A DNA stretch of 64,000 nucleotides from Xanthomonas hortorum pv. pelargonii (GCF_024499015.1 NZ_CP098604.1:620001-684000), one strand, 5' to 3'. Positions 1-11,135 are shown, numbered from the stretch's first letter. A program made the numbers and translations. The notes: generated from the letters alone by a model not told the origin.

Positions 1-52
1 CAGGATTGCACGCAGCGTGCATCCTGCCGCACTGCCTTCATAAGATTTCTCC

Positions 53-1027
53 ATGCCTGCATCGTCTTCCGCCGACCACGCCATCGCCACTCTCGGCGGC
101 CGCAGTATGGGCACCACCTGGAGCGTGAAGCTGATCGCGCCGCGCGGGCGCGACCTGCACCCGTTGCATGCCTGCATCCAGGCCGCGCTCGATCGGGTGG
201 TCGCGCAGATGAGCACCTGGGAAGCGGATTCGGACATCAGCCGCTACAACCGCGCTGCCGCTGGTCAGTGGCAGACCCTACCTGATGAATTTCATGCAGT
301 GCTGAGCGCAGCACTGCAGATCGCACAAGCCAGCGAGGGTGCCTTCGACCCCACAGTCGGCCCGATGGTCGAGCTATGGGGCTTCGGTGCCTCGGGCGTG
401 CGACGGCAGGTGCCTGCAGCCGATCAGATCGCCTTGGCCAGCGCACGCTGCGGCTGGCAACGTGTGCAACTGGACGGCATGCGCGTGCTGCAGCCTGGCG
501 CACTGGCGCTGGATCTATCCGGCATTGCAAAGGGATTCGGTGTGGACTGCGTGCATCGCGCGCTGCTGCAGGTCGGCATCGACAGTGCATTGATCGAAGT
601 CGGCGGCGAACTGTTCGGCTATGGATGCAAGCCCGATGGCAGTGCGTGGCGCGTGCTGGTCGAATCCGCACCCGACGAAGACGCCGGTGCTGCATTGCCG
701 CCACGTGTGCTGTCGCTGGACGGACTGGCGGTCGCCACGTCCGGCGATCGTTGGCACCGCTTCGATGCCGGCGGCATCCGCTATGCGCACACCTTCGACC
801 CACGCATCGGCGCGCCCGTTCCGCATGCGCCCGCAGCAGTCACCGTGCTCGCACGCAATGCGATGCAGGCCGATGCCTGGGCCACTGCGATGACCGTGCT
901 TGGCGTCGATGCCGGTCTTGCCTATGCACGCACTGCAACGTTGGCCGTGCGTTTTCTTACACGCAAGGACGGCGTTCTGCTTGAATCCATGAGTCCGGCC
1001 TTCGAGCAACAGTTGGCTGCGTCATGA
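53..1027 (+). CDS. apbE: FAD:protein FMN transferase (ApbE family)
   Basis: The 324-residue product matches ApbE, which moves FMN from FAD onto a Thr of exported redox proteins, with Mg2+. Visible family motifs are MGTTWSVKL (residues 19-27), GAFDPTVGP (97-105), LSGIAKGFGVD (155-165), the ATSGDR..HTFDP region (about 228-250) and ADAWATA (273-279), which lie in the FAD and metal site. The length is normal for the family. No signal peptide or lipobox is seen, so this copy may act in the cytosol, or the true start may lie further upstream. Its stop overlaps the start of the next flavoprotein gene by 4 nt (ATGA), so the two are translationally coupled and probably serve one membrane redox module. 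The family call is firm; the acceptor protein is unknown. Confidence 0.93.
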   Translation: MPASSSADHAIATLGGRSMGTTWSVKLIAPRGRDLHPLHACIQAALDRVVAQMSTWEADSDISRYNRAAAGQWQTLPDEFHAVLSAALQIAQASEGAFDPTVGPMVELWGFGASGVRRQVPAADQIALASARCGWQRVQLDGMRVLQPGALALDLSGIAKGFGVDCVHRALLQVGIDSALIEVGGELFGYGCKPDGSAWRVLVESAPDEDAGAALPPRVLSLDGLAVATSGDRWHRFDAGGIRYAHTFDPRIGAPVPHAPAAVTVLARNAMQADAWATAMTVLGVDAGLAYARTATLAVRFLTRKDGVLLESMSPAFEQQLAAS

Positions 1028-2755
1028 CCGCAAATAACCTCCGCGTGTGGCTTGGCAACGGGCTGGTTCTGCTTGCCCTTGCAGCCATCGTCGGCTGGCT
1101 GGGCGGCTTGCATGCTGGTGCATGGTGGGCCGCGCCAACACCGCATCGCTGGCAGTTGGCAGGTCTTGGGATGACGCTCTACCTGGGCCTGTGCGCGGTC
1201 GTGCTGTTGCGTGCACGCCGGCGCGTGGGCGCACAGCGCGCAGACGCCAGCGGCGTGCTGATCGTCTGGGCAAGCCAGACCGGATTTGCGCGTGAACTGG
1301 CCGAACGCAGCGTCGCCGCGCTGCAGTCGGCAGGCGTCGGTGCGTACGCACTGCCACTGGACGCCGTCGATGTCGATCAACTCACGCGTGTGCCGCGGCT
1401 GCTATGCATCGTCAGCACCACCGGCGAGGGCGATGCACCCGATCACGCGCAAGCAGCCGAGCGCGATTGGCTTACTAGCGACGCGCAGGATCTGACAGCC
1501 GTGCAGTACGCCGTGCTGGCGTTGGGCGACCGTGGCTACGCGCAATTTTGCGCATTTGGCCGACGCATCGACGATCGCCTGCAGGCACGCGGCGCCAACC
1601 GTTTGTTCCAACGCATCGAGGTCGACAACGCCGACCCGCGCGCCTTGCAGCAATGGCAACGGCGTCTGGCAGAGCTGGCGCCAGCACTTGCGACACAACC
1701 CGACTGGAGCCTGCCGGCCTACACCGCCTGGCAGCTACGCGAGCGTGTCCACGTCAATCCAGGCAGTGCGGGCGCACCGATTTACCGACTGCGTTTGACG
1801 CCTTGCGATGGACCGTTACCGCAATGGAGCGCAGGCGATATCGCGGAGATCGTTCCGCACAACGCACCGAATGCGGTGGAGTCCTGGCTGCAACGCAACC
1901 AGCGCGATGGCGCCCAGCGCATTGGCGGACGAACGCTGCGCGAATGGCTCAGCGGCGCGCCACTTCCCGATGTCGATGTGGGTGCCATTACCGGCCCCGG
2001 CCCAAGTGCGTGCTGGTGCTGGCACCGATGCCGATGCCAAAGTCAAAATCGGCCCAGGTACTGACACAGTCACAGCCACTGATACAGGTGCAGCTACAGG
2101 CACAACTTCATCGCTAGACGCAGATGCATTGGTGCGCCGCCTTGCCGCCCTGCCCCATCGCGACTATTCGCTCGCATCCATTCCCGAAGAAGGCCACGTC
2201 GAACTGCTGGTGCGCGAGCACCGGCACGCCGACGGCAGCCTGGGCCTGGGTAGTGGTTGGCTCTGCGTCCACGCACGCATCGGCACGCCCATTGCGCTGC
2301 GCCTGCGCAGCAACCCCGGCTTCCACCCGGCTGCACCCGAGCAACCAATGTTGCTGATCGGCAACGGCACCGGCATCGCCGGACTGCGCGCGCATCTACG
2401 CGCCCGTATCGCAGCCGGTGCACGTCGCAACTGGCTGCTGTTCGGCGAACGCAATGCCGCCCACGACGCGCTCTATGCCGACGAGCTGCAGCAGTGGCAA
2501 CGCGATGGCTGGATCGACCGTCTGGATCTGGTGTACTCGCGCGATCAACAACAGTCAGTGCGCTACGTACAACACGCACTGGCCGCTTCCGCCGACCACC
2601 TACGTCTGTGGGTCGATCAAGGCGCCTGCATCTACGTCTGCGGCAGCCTGCGCGGCATGGCACCCGAAGTCGACCAGACGCTTGAGTCAATCCTCGGCAC
2701 CGATGTCAGACAAGACCTGCTGCGCAAAGGGCGCTATCGCCGCGACGTGTATTGA
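1024..2755 (+). pseudogene. membrane-anchored sulfite-reductase-type flavoprotein, frameshifted
   Basis: Two reading frames together make one CysJ-like flavodoxin reductase. Frame one (1024-2064) has two membrane segments (about residues 8-30 and 45-64), then a flavodoxin domain (VLIVWASQTGFARE, TTGEGDAPDHA) and the start of the FAD domain. Frame two (open to 2755) carries the rest, with the NADPH-site LLIGNGTGIAG and a C-terminal RYRRDVY. The switch needs a +1 step between about 1975 and 2040, next to a low-complexity Ala/Gly/Thr/Asp linker coded at about 2015-2115 that ordinary homologues are not expected to have. It follows apbE with a 4-nt overlap, which suggests a membrane electron-transfer unit of the PepSY/ApbE kind. 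It is either a real pseudogene or a base-calling error in a repetitive stretch. Confidence 0.8.
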
Positions 2756-2903
2756 AGGTGACTAACGCCACCTGACGAACGGCCACCAACGGAGTATCTG
2801 TCGATGTCCTAGATGTCCAGAATGAATGCTGCCCGGAATCGCGAGTAGCGTTGGTTGGCACTAAGGCGGCTAACAAAACGTCAAAGTCTGGTTGATCGAG
2901 GGC

Positions 2904-3006
2904 GCGGTGCCATAGCCGCTCGCGGGACACGCCACAAGTACGTCCATGTAGGCTCGGTGGCGGCTTCCATGCCGCCACACGGTCCCGCAATCGGCGAGGA
3001 CACCGC
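2904..3006 (+). repeat. dispersed structured repeat, copy A (divergent)
   Basis: This is the most divergent copy. It keeps GCGGGACACGCCACAAGTAC and the small TACGTCCATGTA hairpin. The inner palindrome is GTGGCGGC..GCCGCCAC (2957-2978) instead of the ACGCGGCA..TGCCGCGT found in the other copies. The outer arms GCGGTG..GCGGGAC and GTCCCGC..CACCGC still pair although their sequence has changed. Both stems are therefore kept by compensatory changes. Confidence 0.7.
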
Positions 3007-3148
3007 ACCAGAGAGTTGGTCGGTAGTTGGGTGAAAGCCTGCCTATTGATCGCGTTGCGTTTTGCGTTGCGAAGCTGATCGGCCGCGGCGTTATCCGAAC
3101 AACGCACGTCATGCACTGCTTGCACCATGCACACCGCCACTCTCGACT

Positions 3149-3257
3149 GGTCCTTGCCCGCCCACCATCGCGGGACCTTACGCGGCATGGATGCCGCGTA
3201 AGAGCCTACACGGACGTACTTGCGGCGTGTCCCGCGATGGTGGACGGGCAAGGGCCC
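3149..3257 (-). repeat. dispersed structured repeat, copy B
   Basis: The outer arms are GGTCCTTGCCCGCCCACC at the left and the near-complement ending GGCAAGGGCCC at the right. They enclose a perfect 24-bp palindrome (3178-3201, TTACGCGGCATG..GCGTAA) and a TACACGGACGTA segment that corresponds to the small hairpin. Orientation is opposite to copies A, C and E. The flanks (about 3120-3148 and 3258-3315) also match other copies, so the full unit is nearer 200-250 bp. Confidence 0.85.
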
Positions 3258-3379
3258 TTCAGCCAAATGGCAAATCAGCGGCTCTGCAATAGACCGGCCT
3301 GAAGTAGTTTTGTCAGCCACTCTTAAACCAGACCTCGATCAATACACGGACACTGCTTCATCGCACGCACGACCGACAA

Positions 3380-4120
3380 CTAAACGGGACTCACCCGGAT
3401 CGCCAGCAACTCGCCACCGCCATCGAGCACATACCGGGTGCGCGAGGAGGCGCTCAGCCAGGCAGTATCTCCGGCCACCAAAGGTGGCAAGCCGCTATCG
3501 CGCCCAAAACTGGCCTGGCCGGCGAGCAGATGCAGCGCCCAGGCGCTGCCCGGATCTGCAAAGAACAGCATGGTGCCGACCAGCGGACGATGCAGCAGCT
3601 CGGCCTGCAGCACATCGCGCCGCCACATCAGGTTGAAATCCTGGGTCGGCCCGTCGAGCAGCGTTGCACTGACCGCTTCTTCGCCAGCAAATCGGACGCG
3701 TTGGTAGGGCGGCAGCAAGTCGCAGCTACTATCACTGCTGCCGGGAGCATCGGTGCCGCCGTCGGCGCCTACGTCATGGCCGCCGCGGGCCGCGCCGCTG
3801 CCGTCGTTGCTACTGCCGCCATCGCTTTCATTGCCACTGCCACTACTACTGTTGCTACTGCCAGTGCAGGTGACACTCGCACCATCGCCAAACCGTAGCC
3901 GCATGCCATTGCCATGCAACAACACCAATTCGCGATCGATGCCTGGGAAAGCAGAAAACGCCGCATCCTGCTCGATCTCGGCGATCGACAAGCGCAGCGA
4001 CCACGCGTCCGCATCGCCGAGGCGCAGGATCTCTCGCGTCCAGCCCAATTGATTGCGCCATCGCTCGCGCCGGTAGTCGGTGGCCGGAATCACCCGGCTG
4101 CTCAGGTCTGTCAGCTGCAT
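3380..4120 (-). CDS. HutD/Ves-like cupin protein with Ser/Gly insert
   Basis: The product is about 246 residues from the Met at 4120, chosen because it begins as HutD proteins do; an in-frame Met at 4159 would add 13 residues. HutD/Ves proteins are small bicupins of uncertain function, often near histidine-utilisation genes. The usual W-[KR]-N-GGG-x-T-x-E signature reads WRNQLGWTRE (21-30), so the glycines are lost. Residues about 85-133 are a Ser/Gly/Asn/Asp-rich insert between the two cupin halves, coded by an imperfect short-period repeat (about 3720-3870). No hut genes are nearby. The family is probable. The insert looks like a recent expansion in a flexible loop. Confidence 0.7.
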   Translation of the reverse strand: MQLTDLSSRVIPATDYRRERWRNQLGWTREILRLGDADAWSLRLSIAEIEQDAAFSAFPGIDRELVLLHGNGMRLRFGDGASVTCTGSSNSSSGSGNESDGGSSNDGSGAARGGHDVGADGGTDAPGSSDSSCDLLPPYQRVRFAGEEAVSATLLDGPTQDFNLMWRRDVLQAELLHRPLVGTMLFFADPGSAWALHLLAGQASFGRDSGLPPLVAGDTAWLSASSRTRYVLDGGGELLAIRVSPV

Positions 4121-4478
4121 TGGCGCATTGTGCCCCAAGCGTTGCGCTGGGGCCGTCATATGTGACCAACATGCCGCTGCGTTATGCGCATGAGCGGTAC
4201 CCGCACAGCGACCTATACCTCACGCTAGATGCTGTGACTTACGCTTCATGCTCTGACTGGCGCCTCACGCTGCAACCGCCACTTCCCTGCAGCCACCTGC
4301 GCTTTCGTACGCTCGCAACTCACGCAGCCCCAAAACGAAAAACGCCCGGCTGCACATCCAAGTGCAACACCGGGCGATTCCACGTCCTTGTCGGCTTCCA
4401 GCCATCCCCCGGACATCCTGTCCAGTTAGGTTGCGGCCACGCATCCTCGCGTCGAACCGTATCTCGGATCCCTTCCCC
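4121..4478. other. intergenic region between hutD-like and HHH genes
   Basis: The region holds the terminator of the HHH gene (4332-4376) and presumably the promoter of the hutD-like gene. No gene or structured element is otherwise recognised. Confidence 0.6.
4332..4376 (-). terminator. rho-independent terminator of the HHH-protein gene
   Basis: Read leftward, CGCCCGGTGTTGCAC pairs with GTGCAGCCGGGCG and is followed by TTTTTCGTTTT. It lies about 100 bp after the stop of the HHH gene at 4479. Confidence 0.8.
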
Positions 4479-4811
4479 TTAACGCCGTCCCACCGGTTTC
4501 ACCGCCGCCCCCTTGGCAGCCTTCTTGGCGGGAGCCATCGTGGCTCCTACTTCGATCAGGTCTCGATTCCGTTCGACCGTCTTGAGTCCGATGCCCTTGA
4601 CCAGTGCCAGTTCCTCGGCACTTTTGAAGGGACCGTTTGCCTGACGGTGCTCGACGATTGCCTCGGCTTTTGATCGCCCGACATTCGTCAGCACCTTGTC
4701 CAATTCCTCAGCAGACGCGGTGTTGATGTCGACCTTGTCGAGTGCATACGCATTCGAGGACAACAACAACGCCAGTAGCAGGGACTTCAGGACTACGGTA
4801 AATGACTTCAT
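4479..4811 (-). CDS. secreted helix-hairpin-helix (ComEA-like) protein
   Basis: The 110-residue product starts at the Met at 4811, which has AAGGAG about 6 nt upstream and opens a clean signal peptide (MKSFTVVLKSLLLALLLSSNAYA). The mature part has a ComEA-type double helix-hairpin-helix: VDINTASAEELDKV (about residues 26-39), then GRSKAEAIVEHRQANGPFKS and LALVKGIGLKTVERNRD. It ends in a basic Lys/Ala tail. Such proteins bind double-stranded DNA, typically in the periplasm during uptake. It stands alone with its own terminator. Involvement in transformation is inferred from the family only. Confidence 0.88.
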   Translation of the reverse strand: MKSFTVVLKSLLLALLLSSNAYALDKVDINTASAEELDKVLTNVGRSKAEAIVEHRQANGPFKSAEELALVKGIGLKTVERNRDLIEVGATMAPAKKAAKGAAVKPVGRR

Positions 4812-5032
4812 TGCAACGCTCCTTGTGGCTTGGGTGATGGTCCTAGCCAGCATCCCTGCCGGCGGAGCCAGTGTCCCGCGCCACATGCAGCAATCCTATC
4901 GCCAACGAACTTTTCACACAGCAGGTGAAATGCGCGCCGCCTTGTAGGGAAATACCTACCCCCTCCCCTCGCAAAGGCGGCCAGCAGGCCCCGGCGTAGA
5001 ATGTGCCGTTACTTCACGTATTCGGAGCCTTC

Positions 5033-6526
5033 ATGGACAGCGCCAAGATCGACCAATTCATCAGCGACACGTGGGATCGGGAGATCGTCCCGCAATTGGT
5101 CGATTACATCCGCATTCCCAACAAGTCGCCGATGTTCGACGCCGATTGGGTGGCGCACGGCTACATGGAGCAGGCGGTCACCCTGATGGAAACCTGGGCG
5201 CGGGCGCAGGCGATCGACGGCATGCAGGTCGAGGTGGTGCGCCTGGAAGGCCGCACGCCGTTGATCTTCATCGAAATTCCGGCCACCGGCGCCGAATCCG
5301 GTGACGACACCGTGCTGCTGTACGGCCACCTGGACAAGCAGCCAGAAATGACCGGCTGGGACGCCGACCTTGGCCCGTGGAAGCCGGTGCTGCGCGACGA
5401 CAAGCTGTACGGGCGCGGTGGCGCCGATGATGGCTACGCGATCTTCGGTTCGCTGGCGGCGGTGCTGGCGCTGCGCACTCAGGGCCTGCCGCATGCGCGC
5501 TGCGTGGTGCTGATCGAGGCCTGCGAGGAATCCGGCAGCTACGATCTGCCGGCCTACGTGGACCACCTTGCCGAGCGCATCGGCAAGCCGTCGCTGGTGG
5601 TGTGCCTGGATTCGGGCTGCGGCAACTGCGAGCAGCTGTGGTGCACCACCTCGCTGCGCGGGCTGACCGGCGGCAACCTCAGCGTGAAGGTGCTGGAGGA
5701 AGGCGTGCACTCAGGCGATGCCTCCGGCGTGGTGCCGTCCAGCTTTCGCTTGCTGCGCCAGCTGCTGTCGCGCATCGAGGACGAAGCCAGCGGCCGCATC
5801 CTGCTGGAAGGCCTGCATGTGGAGGTGCCGGCCGAGCGACTGACCCAGGCCAAAGCCGCAGCGGCGACGCTGGATACGGCCATCTTCGACAAATTCCCGA
5901 TGGTCGAGGGCTTGGTGCCAATGCATGACGACCTCACCGAACTGGTATTGAATCGCACCTGGCGCCCTGCGCTGTCGATCACCGGTGTGGACGGCATGCC
6001 GCCGCTGGCCTCGGCCGGCAATGTGCTACGCCCACAAACCGCTGTGAAGCTGTCGTTGCGTCTGCCGCCGACCGCCGATGGCAAGGTGTGTGGCGAGCTG
6101 CTCAAGGAAGCGCTGCTCCGCGACCCGCCCAACGGCGCGCAGGTGACCCTGGAACTGGAAAAGGCATCGTCCGGCTGGAATGCGCCCGAGATGGCGCTGT
6201 GGCTGGAAAAAGCCATCGACGACGCCAGCCTGGCGTTCTTCGACAAGCCGGCCATGTACATGGGCGAAGGCGGCTCGATCCCGTTCATGGGCATGCTGGG
6301 CGAGAAGTTCCCCGGCGCGCAGTTCATGATCACCGGCGTGCTCGGCCCGCATTCCAACGCACATGGTCCGAATGAGTTCCTGCACATCCCGATGGGCAAG
6401 CGCGTGACCGCCTGCGTGGCCAAGGTGATTGCCGAGCATCACGCCGCCTGCCTGCGCGGCGAGACCAGCGGCTCGCCGGTGGCTGCCGACAGCGGCACCC
6501 GTCATGGCGGGCATGGCTGCTGCTGA
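5033..6526 (+). CDS. M20 family metallopeptidase (dipeptidase-like)
   Basis: The product is 497 residues. The Met at 5033 is preceded by GGAG at 5024-5027 and replaces an upstream in-frame Met at 5003 with no ribosome site. It has M20 zinc-site signatures LLYGHLDKQPE, YGRGGADDGYA and EACEESGS, with the usual inserted dimerisation domain in the middle. The family hydrolyses dipeptides or N-acylated amino acids in the cytosol using two Zn ions. The last residues, RHGGHGCC, are an unusual His/Gly/Cys tail that could bind metal. The call to family is firm; the substrate is unknown. Confidence 0.9.
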   Translation: MDSAKIDQFISDTWDREIVPQLVDYIRIPNKSPMFDADWVAHGYMEQAVTLMETWARAQAIDGMQVEVVRLEGRTPLIFIEIPATGAESGDDTVLLYGHLDKQPEMTGWDADLGPWKPVLRDDKLYGRGGADDGYAIFGSLAAVLALRTQGLPHARCVVLIEACEESGSYDLPAYVDHLAERIGKPSLVVCLDSGCGNCEQLWCTTSLRGLTGGNLSVKVLEEGVHSGDASGVVPSSFRLLRQLLSRIEDEASGRILLEGLHVEVPAERLTQAKAAAATLDTAIFDKFPMVEGLVPMHDDLTELVLNRTWRPALSITGVDGMPPLASAGNVLRPQTAVKLSLRLPPTADGKVCGELLKEALLRDPPNGAQVTLELEKASSGWNAPEMALWLEKAIDDASLAFFDKPAMYMGEGGSIPFMGMLGEKFPGAQFMITGVLGPHSNAHGPNEFLHIPMGKRVTACVAKVIAEHHAACLRGETSGSPVAADSGTRHGGHGCC

Positions 6527-6661
6527 GTTGGCGGTTTCACCGATACATGCCATTGGCGTGCATTCACTGATGGAAGTGCTAGATCGCACTGAGTGAGGGC
6601 TCGCGCGCAGGTGCGTGGGTGGTTTGGCTGGGTGGATTTTACGCATCGCCTTGCTGCGTAC

Positions 6662-6695
6662 TCTCACCCCAACCCCTCTCCCCATTGGAGAGGGG
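6662..6695. repeat. intergenic CCCCTCTCC hairpin repeat
   Basis: CTCACCCCAACCCCTCTCC is followed by a GGAGAGGGG arm. The same unit appears inverted at 45727-45758. This is a common short intergenic hairpin in xanthomonads and may end transcription of the M20 gene. Confidence 0.7.
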
Positions 6696-6755
6696 CTTGG
6701 AGCTTGCGCTTGGTGAAGTGCTAGTCTGCCGATCCCACTTACCTCAGTGCCTGCG

Positions 6756-7028
6756 ATGAACAATCTCTTCGGTAGCGACAGCTGGCTTTACATCATTCTG
6801 GTCGGTTTCGTGGTCGGGCTCCTGGCCCGTTTCATTACGCCGGGCACGCAGCGCCTGGGTTGCCTGCTGACCATCGTGCTGGGCATTGCCGGTGCGGTGG
6901 TCGCCAGCTGGTTTGGGCGTTACATGGGCTGGTACCACGCCGGCGAACCGGCCGGTTTCCTCGGCGCGTTGCTGGGTGCGATCGCGATCCTGGCACTGCT
7001 GCGCCTGTTCAGCGGCAGCAAGCGTTGA
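6756..7028 (+). CDS. GlsB/YeaQ/YmgE family small membrane protein
   Basis: The product is 90 residues from the ATG at 6756; a GTG three codons upstream is also possible. It has three hydrophobic segments and the family pattern of Gly-rich membrane helices (VGFVVGLLARFITPG, IVLGIAGAVVASWFG, LLGAIAILALLRL). These transglycosylase-associated-domain proteins are inner-membrane proteins linked to general stress; their biochemical role is not known. It lies just before amgK, with 21 nt between. Confidence 0.85.
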   Translation: MNNLFGSDSWLYIILVGFVVGLLARFITPGTQRLGCLLTIVLGIAGAVVASWFGRYMGWYHAGEPAGFLGALLGAIAILALLRLFSGSKR

Positions 7029-7049
7029 TCGACCCGCCGCCACTCTGAC

Positions 7050-8851
<1,802 letters not shown>

Positions 8852-8958
8852 TGACAAAACCTCTTGAAGGCTGTATCCATGGCGGCAACGTGTTGGCCGC
8901 CGAGATTTCGAGTCGTCGCGGCGTTTAAATGCAGTCGAAGGCTTGGGCCAACAGCCTA

Positions 8959-9772
8959 GGGCCTGTTAACACTAATGGCCCGAGCGATTAAACTATTGGT
9001 CATGGAGATCACGCCAGCACAATTTTCTCTGATCGAACACTGCCTGCCGGCGCAGCGCGGCAATGTCAGCATGACCAACCTGCAAGTGGTCAACGCCATC
9101 CTTTACGTTGCCGAGCATGGCTGCAAATGGCGCGGCCTACCCAAGCGCTTTGGCAACTGGCATACGGTCTACACACGCATGAACCGTTGGGCCAAGGCGG
9201 GTGTGCTGGACCGGATGTTCGCCCAATTGCAGAAGTCCCAGATCGTGCGCATCAAGATCGAAGCAGTCTCGCTGGACTCCACCAGCGTCAAGGTCCATCC
9301 CGATGGCACGGGTGCATTAAAAAAAACGGCCCGCAGGCCGTCGGCAAGTCTCGCGGTGGATGGAACACCAAGATTCATATGGTTGCCGCAGATGCTCGAA
9401 CAGCCATCACCTTTGGATTGACGCCTGGCAACGTGCATGACGCACCTGCAGGCCGCGCGTTGCTTGAACACCTGGGGCCAGTGGAGCGGCCGATTCATTT
9501 GTTGATGGACCGTGCTTACGAAGGCAACGAAACCCGCCAGTTGGCGCTCGATCTTGGCTTCGTGCCGGTGGTCCCGCCGAAATCCAATCGGGTCGAGCCT
9601 TGGGAATACAACCGGGAGATGTACAAGCGGCGTAACGAAGTGGAGAGACTGTTCCGTCGCTTGAAAGGCTACCGCCGGATTTTCTCGCGCTTCGAGAAGC
9701 TGGATGTCATGTTCCTTGGATTCCTCAGCTTCGTCCTAGTCGTTGATGGGCTTCGGATGTGTTAACAGGCCC
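8959..9772 (+). mobile_element. IS5 family (IS427-type) insertion sequence
   Basis: The element is 814 bp, bounded by perfect 14-bp inverted repeats GGGCCTGTTAACAC (8959-8972 and 9759-9772). It is flanked by CTA on the left and TAG on the right, so a TA target duplication is plausible. It holds two overlapping transposase frames joined by a run of eight A. It sits about 150 bp after murU and does not interrupt a recognisable gene. Confidence 0.92.
9002..9765 (+). CDS. IS427-type transposase, two frames joined by -1 frameshift
   Basis: ORF A starts with MEITPAQFSLIEHCL (ATG 9002) and holds the DUF4096-like N-terminal domain and the first catalytic Asp (VSLDSTSVKVH). ORF B (frame open from before 9127 to 9765) holds the DDE core with LLMDRAYEG and the C-terminal Y-x2-R-x3-E-x6-K motif (RRNEVERLFRRLKG). 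The frames overlap at TTAAAAAAAACGG; the eight A (9319-9326) form an A-AAA-AAA slippery site for -1 slippage, which gives GALKKNGPQAVGKSRGG. Without the slip, ORF A ends at 9421. The element appears intact and possibly active. Confidence 0.9.
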
Positions 9773-10001
9773 TAGTCAGTCGCTCTAGCGACCCACTGAC
9801 GTTGGTGGCGCCAGACGGTTGTTTGAGCCAGACGGCTGTTTCGGTGTTGGCAGCGCGGACAGGTATTGACCTGTCGCTGCCCCGCCGACGTAGCGGCCTG
9901 ATCGAATGTTATGCCGCCGTGTACACACCGCGTATGCAGGCGCGACCGTTAAGCTACAAACCTCTGCGCCTGCCTGGCGCCTTCATTCGGCCAGACTGCC
10001 C

Positions 10002-11135
10002 ATGTCAAAGCACCGCACCCGTCCCTTGATGCTGATTGCGCTGGCGGCCGCGCCGCTGGCGCACGCGCAGGAAATCGCCGCAACCCCCGCCTCGCCGCAG
10101 GCCTGCACCTCCGTCACCTCGGATGCGGCGCGGCTGGCGTGCTACGACCAGGCGCTGGGCTACACGCCGCAGCTGACCGCAGAAGCCGACGCCGCCGCGC
10201 AACTGGCCAAGCAGAAAGAGGCCAAGCCACAGGACGAACGCGCCATCAGCCGCGTCGGCGATTTCTTCCGTGCCGATGGACAGGACCAACCCAAGGCCGA
10301 GGCGGTCGCCAATGCCGGCCGTGGCTCGCTGCTGGATCGCCGCTGGGAGCTGGCCAAGGATTCCAAGCTGGGCACATTCCAGCTGCGCGGCTACAAGCCG
10401 GTGTATCTGTTGCCGGCGTTCTGGACCAGCGACTCCAACCGCACCCCGCAGTCGCCCAACCCGGCCAACTCGGTGTCCACCCCGCAGCAACTGGACAGCG
10501 CCGAGCTGAAGTTCCAGCTCAGCTTCAAGACCAAGGTGGTCGAGGATCTGTTCGGCGACAACGGCGATATCTGGATGGGCTACACCCAGAGCTCGCGCTG
10601 GCAGGCCTACAACACCGATGCCTCGCGCCCGTTCCGCGAAACCAACTACGAGCCGGAGGCGATGTTGGTGTTCCGCAACAACTACAGCCTGTTCGGCTGG
10701 AAGGGCCGCATGAGCGGCATCAGCATCAATCACATGTCCAACGGCCGCGAGGACCCGCTGTCGCGTTCCTGGAACCGGGTGATCCTCAACATCGGCCTGG
10801 ATCGCGAGAACTGGGCACTGACGCTGCGTCCGTGGTTCCGCATCAAGGAAGATCGCGCCGACGACAACAATCCCGATATCGAGGATTACATGGGCCGCGG
10901 CGACGCGACCCTGGTCTACAACAAGGACGGCCACGAATTCGCATTGATTGCACGGCATTCGCTGCGTGGTGGCGATCGCTCGCACGGCTCGGTGCAGCTG
11001 GACTACGGCTTCCCGATCACCAACCTGCTGCGCGGCCATGTGCAGGTGTTCGACGGCTACGGCGAAAGCCTGATCGACTACAACCACAAGGCGACCTATA
11101 TCGGCCTGGGTGTGTCGTTGTTGGAGTGGTTCTAA
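10002..11135 (+). CDS. pldA: outer-membrane phospholipase A
   Basis: The product is 377 residues from the Met at 10002; a longer open frame upstream lacks coding character. It has a signal peptide (cleavage after about AHAQ), a short Cys-containing linker and a C-terminal beta-barrel of the OMPLA family. The catalytic block NHMSNGREDPLSRSWNR holds His244, Ser246 and Asn258, matching the His-Ser-Asn triad of E. coli OMPLA. The enzyme hydrolyses phospholipids in the outer leaflet of the outer membrane when the membrane is disturbed, with Ca2+ and dimerisation. It ends in a Phe (LLEWF), typical of outer-membrane barrels. Its nearest upstream neighbour is the IS element, about 230 bp away. Confidence 0.93.
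   Translation: MSKHRTRPLMLIALAAAPLAHAQEIAATPASPQACTSVTSDAARLACYDQALGYTPQLTAEADAAAQLAKQKEAKPQDERAISRVGDFFRADGQDQPKAEAVANAGRGSLLDRRWELAKDSKLGTFQLRGYKPVYLLPAFWTSDSNRTPQSPNPANSVSTPQQLDSAELKFQLSFKTKVVEDLFGDNGDIWMGYTQSSRWQAYNTDASRPFRETNYEPEAMLVFRNNYSLFGWKGRMSGISINHMSNGREDPLSRSWNRVILNIGLDRENWALTLRPWFRIKEDRADDNNPDIEDYMGRGDATLVYNKDGHEFALIARHSLRGGDRSHGSVQLDYGFPITNLLRGHVQVFDGYGESLIDYNHKATYIGLGVSLLEWF

Larger units (their letters stand above)
2756..3379. other. gene-free stretch with two copies of a structured repeat
   Basis: No credible gene lies here; the open frames are translations of the repeat. It holds copies A (2904-3006, + orientation) and B (3149-3257, - orientation) of the dispersed three-way-junction element, facing each other. 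The flanks of both also match the flanks of the other copies: a GGCTNACAAAAC end at about 2862-2880, and its complement at about 3301-3315. Confidence 0.7.
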
